NCBI GenBank assembly: GCA_013407085.1 | Contig: JACCGJ010010538.1 | Location: forward strand, 1-64,000 | DNA length: 64,000 nucleotides | Source of the DNA: Atriophallophorus winterbourni | Taxonomy: Eukaryota; Platyhelminthes; Trematoda; Plagiorchiida; Microphallidae | Direction: 5' to 3' | Shown: piece after piece, positions 1 to 10,700 of the stretch | Numbering within the stretch: position 1 is the stretch's first letter | Layout: every line of letters starts with the position of its first letter | The notes under the pieces: model-generated | What the model saw: the letters and a program-made list of their open reading frames with translations, nothing else | The model's database searches: none | What the model was told of the DNA's origin: nothing | Position numbers and translations under genes: made by a program

Positions 1-575
1 CCTCTGTTGGAATATGGGCTACCTGTTGCATTTCCTCAGTCCAAAGGCGAATGCGACTCCTTGGAGAGGGTACAAAGGAGGCGCACTAAGATGGTTTGCG
101 GAATGCGCCAACTCGCGTACGAGGATAGGAGGAGCTTGCTGAAACTCTACCCCCTAGAGCTTCGAAGAGAAAGATATGACCTGCTTCTGACACGCCGTAT
201 TCTTCTCGGTCAATATGGAGACGAGTTCCTCCAGTACTTCCGATTAGTAGGTGAGTCGAGGACTCATGACTTTAAGTTGCAGAAGCCTAGAAGGCTGAAG
301 CTGAGTAATGCGAGCACGCTATCCACGCTGGTGGTGAACACTTGGAACTCTCTACCGAAAGGGCTCCTGTCTCTACCATCTGAACAGCTATTCAAAAGCG
401 CGTTGGATCAGCATTTGTTGAAACGGATGGACTTGATCCCCGGAGTGATATAGTGGTGTTCCTCTACTCTCAGGGTTTGCCTTGTCAGCAGAAGTCACCA
501 ATGTCTATTACTGTGATAAAGCCCAAACGGGATTTTATCCCTTCTGCTTTCGATTCAGAAGAAGAAGAAGAAGAA
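1..575 (+). mobile_element. CR1-like non-LTR retrotransposon, 3' end fragment
   Basis: The reading frame is open from the window edge to the stop near 453. It resembles the C-terminal end of CR1/Jockey-type reverse transcriptases: LERVQRRRTKMVCG, then YEDR..LLKLYPLELRRERYDL, then a VVNTWNSLP segment. The 3' untranslated part ends in a (GAA)n tract near 556-575, typical of short tandem 3' tails in CR1 elements. The reverse transcriptase core lies off the window to the left, so completeness is unknown. Confidence 0.8.
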
Positions 576-1828
576 CCATGTGCAACTTGAACTTGAACTT
601 GAAAATGGTGGTCATTTTAAACGTTTTGAATTTCTGGTGTGTTGCTCGTATTTAATTTATTTATATTCAGAAATCATTCTGAGATTATTATTCTAGTAAC
701 TTATTTCTGAAATAATGATTCATAATGCTTGAGTATTCTGTTTTCATCATTCGGGATGTTTTTTTATAGGCTGTTAGTTTGGTTTACTCAGTATGGTGCA
801 GTTTTACCAATCACACGCTAAAATAGACGTTTACCATTTAAAAGATTTCATTTTTCGTACAATAAACAAATTATAGGTAATGATGAACTCTAAACCTGTG
901 TGAGAATAATACCGTTCCGCGTTCGTTTTGGTATTTAATTGATCGGCAATGCGCACAAACATAATCGTGGACAGCATTTAGCCATTAGCAACTACTGCTT
1001 AATTACGATACAATTGGGACGCGATGAAAGAATATAATGATGAGCGTGACTGAATAATCTACGGAACCCGATGATGATTAATCACAAACACGGATGAGGC
1101 ACTAACTCCTGTAATTATATACGTTTTCAATCGGTATTACTTTAAGAGTTTGGATAATGCTTGTCCGAAGTTAAAACGCCCATACTTCTTTTTATCCTAA
1201 AAAGCGGAAGATAAATCTCCAGCACGCTGAGAAGGCAGCAGCATAAAAATAGCCAGTAAGCACTAGGTTGCATCATTTTATGCATGAATTTTTGTCTTTG
1301 TGTTGATATTTTCTCCAATTTCGACCGCGTAATAATACACGTCAATGAAAAAGTAAGAGAACGCATTAACGATCAAACAGGCCATCTCTTGGGAATAGCA
1401 ATCTGTCCTCCATCTGTTGACTGACCAGAGATCAGGGCCACCGGCGGCTTAACCATAGTAACCAACACATCAATGTTTTGCTTCGAAGTAAGTCCTCTGT
1501 GAATATTTCCATTTCTTTAGGTTCACGAGGCTCTTTTTATTAGCTCAGCGTCTGTAAAAAATGTGGAATTCGGTTTAAGAGTATCGTTTTCATGCCTCAC
1601 ATTTTTAGTTCCGTATACTTCCCATAAGACTTTTAATGGATAAATGGCAATCATGTGTCATGTTTAAGTATTGAGCCACAAACATGTGTCAATTGTTTGC
1701 CAAATGCATTTAATAAACATATTCATGAACAATTTATCTGTCCTCCTGCAATGGATTCATTGTCTTATTTGTAGCAGTATGATCCTTGGTCTGTTAGCGT
1801 AGATCCTAGTGATTTAGAAATTGAAGCA
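576..1828. other. Gene-free stretch
   Basis: A+T-rich sequence without a convincing coding frame, RNA gene or recognisable repeat. The short frame on the minus strand at 1142-1366 has no family resemblance. Confidence 0.5.
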
Positions 1829-2070
1829 TGTATATGTATGTATGAAAGCACAAGGCTGATCCAGGCAAAGTGCCGCACAGTCAGAGACTGCACGTGGGCG
1901 ATATTACTGTCAGGTTGCCCAGGCCTAGACAGATATGAGGGGGAAATAGAAATAGAAATGGTAGTGAGACTCCAGCGTGTTTCAGCATGCAGCTCACTAC
2001 CGTTGGCCATTCAATTTAGCACGTTAGCCGCACAACACATAAATGCTGCACGATTGCACATCCGTGCATG
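1829..2070 (+). repeat. Family A dispersed repeat (A1), near full length
   Basis: Starts with a (TATG)n run, then aaagcacaaggctgatccagg, cgcacagtcagagactgcacgtgggc, gttgcccaggcctagacagatatgag, gtgagactccagcgtgtttc and a tail around gcacgattgcacatccgtgc. The same ~240-bp unit recurs many times in both orientations. I see no clear tRNA-like Pol III promoter, so SINE is only a working label. It abuts the RTE-like element. Confidence 0.85.
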
Positions 2071-3612
2071 TATCGGATCTATGAAGCGATTCAAGGCTGC
2101 TGGTACCGATGCCATACCACCTGTGGCCAAATCCTAATCAATAAATCAGGCGATCTCCTTCGTGAAGCCTGGTAATCTGAATACATCAATCGGAGTTGGG
2201 ATGAACCGGTTATTAATCCGCTATTCCAAAAAGATGTGCGAATTTTCTGTTCTAATTACCGTGATATAAGTCTCAGTCCCTTCTTCACGAGATTATTAAC
2301 GTCCATAAACCTTCGAAGATTATCATCGCACTGGGAACCACATACCCGAGAGCCGCAAGCTGGGTTCCGTCATGGCAAAGTCTGTGTCTACCATATTTTA
2401 CTCTTCGACAGTTCTTAGAACTGTGGCACACTTATAGGCAGCCGACAATAGCCATGTTTTTAAATTTCAAAGGGGCATTTGATCTAAATGTTCTGTTTAA
2501 CGCTTTGTTGTACAAAGGCGTTCTGTAAAAGTATGTGAACATACTGCGTTCACTTTATGCTCATATATTGGGATGCGTTAGGGTTTACAACGACCTTTCG
2601 CCATAATTGCTCTACCTCGAGTGGCGTCCGACAAGGATGTCAGATTTCTCCTTTTCTGTTCAATTTTGTAATTGATGCCATCATTGAATTGTGAAGCGTT
2701 GAAATCCCAGCTTTTGGAGTTCACAAGTTACTAGGTGGCAAGCTTCTCGATTTTGATAATGCTGATGATATAGCTCTGCTCTTCGACTCGTACACAGATG
2801 CTAGTATTGTGCCCGCATTTGAAATGCGTTTCGCACCTTCCAAATGCAGTGTTCTGTTGCAGGACATCGACTGATCAAATAGCACTTTATTTCTTGACAA
2901 TCAGGCGCTTGAAACTGTGGTCATTTCACGTATCTCGGTAGTTGTATCAATAATTCTTCATCGTTGGATAACGAGGTCTCGACACGCATTTCTAAGGAGA
3001 CCGTAGCATCCTGCAACTTAGGAGTCATAAAGGACTGTCTCCGTCACTCAAAGGCAGAGTCTGCAAATTACCACTTGTACTTTCCTTATCATATATTTCC
3101 TTATCATATTTCTGTCTAGGCCTGGGCAACCTGACAGTATCTTAGCCCACGTGCAGTCTGTGACTGTGCGGCACTTTGTCTGGATCAGGCTTGGGCTTTC
3201 ATACATACAAAGTAGCCGTTTAAGCTGTATTACTGTATAGGTGCGAAACTTGGACCTTAAGTAAATAACACATTCGGCTTCTCAAAGTATTTGACAACTA
3301 ATGTCACAGCAGCATTTTGGGAGTTAGACATTACATTCGCATACGCAACGAAACTGTTGATATAGAGAAGCAGATCGACCTTCATAAGTTACGGTGGTTT
3401 GGTCACGTTTTATGGATGCTGGACCACCGACTTCCGAAACTGATTATTTTTGCGACACTACATCGTGATTTGCATAAATCTCGCGGTGGCCAAACTGTCA
3501 CATGCCATAGATAGCTAAAAAGCCGTACAGATAACCTTTCCAAAGTCGTCGCAACATTTATTCCTGGCTGGGGCCGCGCGATCAGATATCACAGTGATTT
3601 AACCCCATCTGC
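2071..3612 (+). mobile_element. RTE-like non-LTR retrotransposon, decayed and interrupted
   Basis: Pieces in several frames follow the order of an RTE-class reverse transcriptase: AGTDAIPP near 2097, EPHTREPQAGFRHGK near 2335-2390, FKGAFD near 2468, SGVRQGCQISPFLFNF near 2618-2670, the active-site block as NADDIALLFDS near 2757-2790, YLG..INNSSSLDNEVSTRISK near 2930-3000, and the terminal LHKLRWFGHVLWMLDHRLP near 3380-3440. Stops and frameshifts break it, and a family A repeat (3102-3209) sits inside. No endonuclease domain remains, so it is a dead 5'-truncated copy. SR2-type RTE elements are known from schistosomes. Confidence 0.8.
3102..3209 (-). repeat. Family A repeat (A2), partial, inside the RTE copy
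   Basis: Shows ctgtctaggcctgggcaacc, tcttagcccacgtgcagtct and ggatcaggctt, ending in catacatac. It splits the RTE C-terminal region, so it inserted after the RTE element did. Confidence 0.8.
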
Positions 3613-3619
3613 ATGTTTT

Positions 3620-3785
3620 AGGCACGTGATTGAACAGGCTGGTCGTACCAACCTTATCCAACAGTGGCATACAAACGCAACTTGTTTACCATTCTTCCAC
3701 TGTTTTAAGGCACGCGGATCCTGATCGTAATGTCGCTACCTAATAAGTGTAAACAGCCCGAAGCCGGTCGTGTTTGTGATGGTGT
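3620..3785 (+). repeat. Family B dispersed repeat (B1)
   Basis: Contains gtgattgaacaggctggtcg, ccaacagtggcat, ggatcctgatc, gtaaacagcccgaag and cggtcgtgtttgtgatgg. It lies at the 3' end of the RTE copy. This is the only B copy seen in the left half of the window. Confidence 0.8.
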
Positions 3786-3816
3786 TACCTAGACTGGTAT
3801 ACATAAAAATGGTAAT

Positions 3817-4051
3817 CGGTTGTGCAATTGCGCAGTACTTGCGTGTTGTGCGGCCAACACCTTGCTAGAGTGATTGACCAACGGTAGTGAGCTGCATTCT
3901 GAAACATGCTGGAATATTACTATCATATCTATTTTTATTCTCTTTCTCATATCTGTCTAATTTTCGTTAACTTGACAATATCTTAGCCCAAGTGCAGTAT
4001 CTGACTGTGCGGCACTTTGTCTGGATCAAGCTTGTGCTTTAATACCATATA
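3817..4051 (-). repeat. Family A repeat (A3)
   Basis: Diverged full-length copy: ttgtgcaattgcgcagtact, gtagtgagctgcattctgaa, tcttagcccaagtgcagt and gcttgtgctttaataccata are recognisable. Confidence 0.75.
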
Positions 4052-5924
4052 TAACGTGAATGCAGAATTTTTTCGATTTTAGTACACTTGATGACAACCA
4101 ACCTACGTAGAATATAACTACCTGAAAATTTTTCGCATTCCAGCAATCGTTCATTGACAAACGAAAGTCAATATTCAACCCCAGTTGACGACGTTGTTCT
4201 TAGTTCGAACTGCATACGTTTCGTGGGAAATGTCACTAGTATTGTCGCATTTACGTTGGCTGTGATCTTGAATTCTTACGATATTAGTTCGCGCTAGAAT
4301 TTTTCGACGCAAAACCTTTGCATGGGAAGCGGTCAATATTTTAAAAGTAATCGAAGTTTTGAAGCAAACAAATATGACGTTTGCTATATGTTCCTAACAA
4401 ACGTGGTACGCCATAGGTAGGCTTATCCGAGACTGCACAATATTCTCGTCTGGAAACACCAATCAATCCTTAAATCTCACTGCATTTCGCGACCTACAAC
4501 TCATCTTATGTAAAGTCAGCGCCGTGTTACTCTCCTACCTCAACACAGTAAGGTGTCTACCTTACGGAGCTTCCAACTTAAGAGAGAAACCTAATTGCGA
4601 CATACTTTTGGTAGTAACGACCAACACGGCAATAAACGCATACTTCTGCCATTTATTCGTCTAGTGTATCGCAAAAAAGCAAGTTTTATTATCGCCATGT
4701 TTCATGAAAATAGGCGCGTTTCGTGATGGACTTAGCATGTTTAAGAATAATTTATTCGCCCCTGTGGTGTTTTCATGGCCTCACATGATGCATTACGAGC
4801 GTTGGTCAGCTGAAATAGATTATGCTTTTCAAACAGAAATGCATAAAACGATATGGCTGTTAGTCCTGATGTCACCCCAACATAACATACCTCATTTGCC
4901 AGGCAGAATATCTACTGCGCTCCGTAGCGAAGCCTAATCAACAAAAGTGAGGTGGAAGAATGATTTCATCTTTGTCACATTTTCAGGCACGAGTGTTTCT
5001 ACCTGGTTTAATCATATTTGCTAAAAGTCATCATGGGGTTGCTACGAAGCTAGACTCACAATCTCCTTAGCTTTTTACTTTTTATTTTGTGCGACCATCT
5101 GTTTGGATTTGTCGCCTTCATTAACGCCTCGAATCACACCAATTTACGCACTTCGAACAAAGGCAGGCTCATTGTCTTGTTATGCACTCTTGTCTCTGAT
5201 TTGAAATACACAGTTCCTTCCTCGTTTAAGTTTCGTACGTCCGTTTACTCGGTATTAATTGCAATCTTTCCATCGTTTTCGTAATTTTCATAATAGTCTG
5301 AGATTAGTCGTTCTTGGAATTGAAGTTAGTTTTACCACGTTGGTTGTTGAATGAGCTCTGAACACTTTGAATAAGCTTCAACAATCACGAGTTACATCGT
5401 GTCCTCGATTGGTAAGCGGTAAAATATTCCGGAATCCAGCACTAACTCAAGTAAACTATAAATCATTGTGTCTTACGTGTAACGCTTCAGTTTGGGATAG
5501 CCACGACACTAAAGGCTGCTTGTTGCGCATACTGGTACTACAGTAGCAGTCCCTGTATTTTAACGCAATATGCTCTAGCTGTTCCGAAGTACGCTGGGAT
5601 GGGGAATAAAAGTAGCCAGATTGCGCTTGGGCTGCCGGAAATTTGTGGAAGGACTAAAATTTCTCTTCATTGTCCGTTCGATCTTCTAATATCCTGTATT
5701 TCCCTCCAATGTAGCTTTTTGTTTACGCTATGGAACTCACTCAACCATAATATTCGCCCGCAAGCACTATTATATCGCATCTGTGTGCTCTAAGTAAATG
5801 ACAACCAAGTTCATGTTTAAATTCGTCCCTCGCATTCTCTGCCGAATAGTTTTTAGATGCATATGTCGAAATTACAAACGCTCACTCTCTCAACTTGCTC
5901 ACCCTGCTGTGACCCTGAGATCAC
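4052..5924. other. Gene-free stretch
   Basis: Short frames on both strands (4704-4937, 5087-5284, 5599-5793) lack family resemblance and splice context. No repeat family recognised. Confidence 0.5.
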
Positions 5925-6000
5925 GCAACGGTATCTTAGCCCACATGCAGTCTATGTTCGACACTTTGCCCTGATCAGTATCGTGATTTCTGATACATGC
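5925..6000 (-). repeat. Family A repeat fragment (A4)
   Basis: Keeps only the tcttagcccacatgcagtct and actttgccctgatcag part of the unit, with substitutions. Confidence 0.55.
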
Positions 6001-6284
6001 CATCTCGCAACGCACTGTCTGGTATTAACGGTCATGGGGTCTCGAACAAAGATTGTGCTAAGTGCAATTTCTACCCCGGTTTGACAGAATAAGCAACCTT
6101 GTCATGGATAAACGCAAATTAACTCTACTCTTTTGAGGCAAAAGAGAACTTAGTTCACATATAGAATTTATATCACGAAGAAGAGTTTCCGATCAACAAC
6201 ACGTGTATTCCTAGCGCCCTGGAAAGCTGTCTTGTCTACATTTTTCTTTTACCTTTTTGTGCTAATATCTCCTCCTGGGGGGAT

Positions 6285-6740
6285 GAGTCGCTCAAGAAGA
6301 TTCTTGGGATTTTGGGTACAAAGCGCGGCCCCAGTCACCACGCGGCGTTTGTTCGAGTCATCTTTCTCTAGCTTTGCACAAACCAGTGCGAACCTGCAAA
6401 AGGCAGAAACAGGGAGTGCCAAAAAGAGGTGGTCTACCAGACTCTGTTCCAGGGTTTTCTCCCGAAGCCTTTCCCGCGATCGGGTATCTCACAAGGCAGC
6501 AAAGGTTTAAAATCAGGTTTTCCTTCCCTTAGATGAAATGCCCTCCCAGGCTAACGAGCTACATCTGCCCGAAGCAAACTGGTTTTCAGGCGCCAGTCAC
6601 TCGCCCTCGCCCCTTCTCCTTTTGGTAGAAGCAGTTCCGCCGGGCTCAGAGAGCCACTCGTGCAGGCCAGAAGCTGGACTTGGTTGTCAGAGACTATTTG
6701 AGACGCATGCCATATGGGAGCATTTTATAAACAGTGGGAG
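6285..6740 (-). repeat. Family C GC-rich dispersed repeat (C1)
   Basis: The reverse complement shares long blocks with 23275-23840: a tctgacaacca start, cgccagtcac-type and ggcgcctgaaaaccagt blocks, ctgccttg motifs followed by gggaaaggcttcgggag, and actcgaacaa-cgccg. The open frames at 6232-6510 and 6538-6828 arise from this GC-rich repeat and are not genes. Confidence 0.75.
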
Positions 6741-7660
6741 CTTATCCCCACTGCCACCCACCCGGGCATATGACAACTTGGACCTGTCTTGTCTAGTTTG
6801 TTTCGCTATTTGCAAGTACCGAAATTGACCGACACAAGCCTAATACAGGCACGTGGTTCCAAAGAGCGTGGGTAGTCGAAGCTTGTATATGCTCAATTGT
6901 CCGTGGTGGAATGTATCCAGCAGTGATGACCAGAAATGGATCGGGGACAAAGTGTGCGAAGTTGACGTGTGGTTGAAAAGCATGCAGAAGTGTAATAGTG
7001 AATGATAATACGTGTGGGAGTTGTGTGGTTTATTACTATAGTTTAATATATGCGTGATACCCCCTGATTCCTAAACCGAGTAGGTGAGCTTTCGTTCAGG
7101 GAAGCCCACGCATTGTCTTTGCTCATTATGTAGTGGGACGAGAATGGTTCGCATCTTTCGGTAGCCAGTGACCGATGTAGCGGTTCATATATTTTTTCCA
7201 GCGCGTCCAGATCAAAGCTTGATAACCGCATTGTTTGACTGATAACTGCAGATTTTTTGCTTTTTGCACAATATAATATCGTAAGACAGGACTTTTGAAG
7301 TGGCGACTCACTTGCCGCGTCATGACGTACTCACTGGGTTTTTGTGTATTCTCGAGGACGAAACTTGCCAGGCGAAAACCCACCACCTCCTTGAACACCA
7401 CCGCCAATCCTTTCGTTGAGCATTGAGAACTGAAGCAATCCATATGACACTGATGTCCTTATTTCTGCAAGCCTTCCGATATAGTTATACCTTGCAGTCA
7501 TCAATGTTCTTTTGTCACAAAGCTTGTTGTTTGAAATTAAATTCGGGCCGTTTTACTGACATCCTGAATGCCCCGAGAATTTAGTTATCGTGTCGGTTTT
7601 TCCGATTTTCAATTTTTCCCTTTCCCGCCATTTGCATCTTAAACTTCAATTTCTTTTGAT
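6741..7660. other. Upstream flank of GMPS
   Basis: No recognised gene. A minus-strand frame at 7126-7443 (105 codons) has no family resemblance; a block near 7285-7345 weakly resembles 27370-27420 and may be an old repeat. Any GMPS promoter should lie here, but no element can be called. Confidence 0.4.
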
Positions 7661-7715
7661 CACTCATTCTACGCTGGATATTTGCAGGTCTCATCAGAAA
7701 AGTGGAAGCTAAAAC
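7661..7715 (+). promoter_or_regulatory. Putative 5'UTR splice or trans-splice acceptor of GMPS
   Basis: A pyrimidine-rich stretch ends in tatttgcag at 7687, leaving 28 nt of leader before the ATG. It could be the 3' end of a UTR intron or a spliced-leader trans-splicing acceptor, both known in trematodes. No TATA box or other promoter element is recognised. This is inference from one splice-site match. Confidence 0.35.
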
Positions 7716-7760
7716 ATGGAAAAAGTTGCTATATTAGATGCGGGTACTCCGTACGGGAGA
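7716..7760 (+). CDS. GMPS: GMPS exon 1 (residues 1-15)
   Basis: Encodes the first beta strand of the amidotransferase domain (VAILDAG, YGR). It ends in phase 0 at a gtgagt donor. Intron 1 (7761-7799) is 39 nt, a multiple of three and free of stops, so retention would insert 13 residues without breaking the frame. Confidence 0.9.
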
Positions 7761-10700
7761 GTGAGTGACCGATATTTTTCTAACATATTTAAAATTCAGG
7801 TTATTGACCGTTTAGTGAGAGAGCAATGCGTTTACTCAGATCTACTTCCAATTTCAACGCCCTGCTCTCATCTCTTGCAAAACGGATACAAGTATTTGTT
7901 TTTTATTCTCTTTTCAATTTCAGGGCCATCATACTTTCTGGTAATTCGGGCTCTTCGACCATTCACGGCCCGACGACATGTGACCCGAAAATCTTTGATT
8001 GTGGTATTCCCGTTCTCGGTATATGCTACGGCATGCAGGTATTTTGCATTCGTTTCGCTATTTTTAGTTACTCAACAAAGCGTTTGGTGGTGATGTGACT
8101 AAAACCGAGGTTGGGGAATGTGGACAGTTTACGGTTGATCTAGATACATCATCCCCGTTGTTTAAGTATGTTCCGCTATTTTGATTAGATAAACGTCCTC
8201 AGAGGTCTATCCACATGTGAACAGGTGCTTTTGACTCATGAAGATATCTGTGTTACAAGTGGAACTGGTTTCAACGCAATCGCAAAATGCGGCTCTCTTC
8301 TAGCAGGTTTGTAACTTTTGAAATGTTTTGGTAGTTTTTGCGTGTCATAATCTTGATTTAATTGTTTTCGCACAGTCTATCACCATTAATGAACGATCCC
8401 GTTCTGGTAGCATCTATTTGAACGCACCTATGTGGAACCCCTCGAAATGCCGAATTGCTTCAAACGTCAAGATTTCCTGTTCTTTTTTCTATCTCATATC
8501 TGTCTAGGCCTGGGCAACCGGACACTATCTTAGCCCACGTGCAGACTCTAACTGTGCCTCACTTTGCCTGGATCAGGCTTGTGCTTTCATACCATACCGT
8601 ATGCTAAGGCTTAAAACTCGAAGACGGCTGTATAATCTTTAGCTGTTGCGCACCTCTGCCGTACTTTCAGTCTGTTTTGTCAATCTATCCAAGGAACGAA
8701 TACCTTGTACGTCTATTTACTGATCATGTATGCTGGCAGTATAGATTGTGGCCATCTTTCCTGGGCTCATCGAAGACTACTGAATATGGTTGAGCTCTAG
8801 GTTCAGTCTACGTATCCCATTTCATTGTACACGAATAGAATTTCATCACGATTAAGATTATCATAATAGGTCTCATTTCACGCCTCAACCATGCACTAAA
8901 TAACTCACCAATAGCACGAGCGAAAGCGATTGGATACCTTTTTATGACGGAATCTATCCAATAATCTCATCGTCATGTGGAAACTACTCAGTTCCAAAGT
9001 CACCCTTTATGATAATATCTCTGAGATGTCATCGTTGTATGCATGCATGGAGTTATGTAGCTGCCGTATAGATCCAACTTATGTCATGTATCAGAATATT
9101 TAATCCTTTTTATGTGACTTGTAGCTATCTCCGGCCTCAACTTCAAATCAGTTCGATCCATCGCTCCTAATATTCACTAATTACACTTCAGGATATGTCC
9201 TGAATCCGTGTTCAATGGCGGTCTTGCACTTAGCATCTTCTTGGAGTGTTTGCTTAACCTTGTATGTTGTCAAGCGGATTGACGAGAAAAGCTTGTTATG
9301 ATGCATGACAGTGAAAGCCTCAAGGAAGCTGCCATGCTGATGTCGCTCTACTCGTTCACGAAACTTGATTGAATGCATGTTCCATTCGAGGTGTAGGCGC
9401 CTCTTCCCAGTTTGTTTGTGCTTACTCTTATATATAAGCCCTAGCAATTTAAGTCCCACCCTTCCCCATCTTTTAGGATTTTACTTTTTCATAGTTGTGT
9501 GGCAGTTAAGCATTCGGTACGTGCTACCGGTGTAATGCTGTCTATGATGATGATGATGATATTCACTTTTGTTTTAGCGATCGGAAATGACGAAAAACGG
9601 TTGTATGGGGTTCAATTCCATCCCGAAGTGGACCTTACTCCGAACGGGAACAAGATTGTTCGAAATTTTCTATTCAACATCTGCTCACTCAAGGGGGACT
9701 ATTTGCTCAGTGCTCGGTTGGACGAATGTCTAAAAACGTTACGCACATTTATTGGACAGAAACGCGTGCTGGTGAGCCACTTTTACTGGCTTCTCCTTAA
9801 TTTGGCGACAGATCTTATGTTTTGCACTTTTTGTTTATCACAGTGCTAACCTTCGTTGCACTTTAATCCGTTTTCTAACTCCGTGTCGAATCAATCATTG
9901 AGTTGCGATATATGCTACTTTGCATGATTTTCGCTGCTGTTTCTTGTGTTCTTTTCTTTACCTGATGCCGCAATCACTGCTTGATGTGTCTTTCCACCTT
10001 CCGCAGTACGATCTTTTTATAACGATTTTAAGCATCGGTTACTCACGGTGCTCACCTACAATCAATGATATGGTATGGTATAAATCACAAGCCTGATCCA
10101 GGAAAGGGCCGCACATTCAGTGACTGCACGTGCGTGATATTACTGTCAGGTTGCCCAGGCCTAGACAGATATGAGAAATAGAGAATAAAGATTGTAGTGA
10201 GACTTCAGCGTGTTTCAACATGCAGCTCGTTACCCGTGGCCAATTAATTTAGCGCGGTGTTAGCCGCACAGCTCAGAAGTACTATATGATCAATACTGCA
10301 TCGTTAACTTCCTCTTCATTCCTGTGTGTGTATGTAATACAGTTTTCAATCCGACCCACAATTTGAACGTTTACACGCACCTCACAACTGTTGTTTTCTT
10401 TGAATTGGCTTTTGGTATCCTTTTTATCGAAGCCCAGTTCATTATATTTCATCTATTCTTGGTGTACATTTTCGACCAGCGTTTTCTTCGTTTGTTGAAG
10501 TCACGCAGTACGTTTCTGAGCGTCTCTGACTGTGCGGCATTTTGCCTTGTTTCATCACCATCATATTCGCGCCATGCCTTTGATAGTTGGCACATGCCGC
10601 GATGTGTCATGTGAATTACATCGTTTACATGTTGCTTTCCTCGGGTACCATTCTCGTCGATGTTTTTCTATTAGTTGAGATTATGTCACCCATGCCACAA

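Noticed and set aside
1829..2070. Family A as a tRNA-derived SINE
   Set aside because: No convincing A-box and B-box pair at proper spacing in either orientation; the class stays open.
6232..6828. Two G+C-rich open frames as small genes
   Set aside because: They fall in the dispersed C repeat, whose other copies at 16860 and 23275 do not preserve the frame.
7126..7443. 105-codon minus-strand frame upstream of GMPS as a divergent gene
   Set aside because: No domain, no splice context, and part of it weakly resembles intron 13 sequence, suggesting an old repeat.
8166..8187. 22-nt intron 4 using the nearer ag
   Set aside because: Joining at 8188 gives an immediate stop; the ag at 8201-8202 restores the family sequence.
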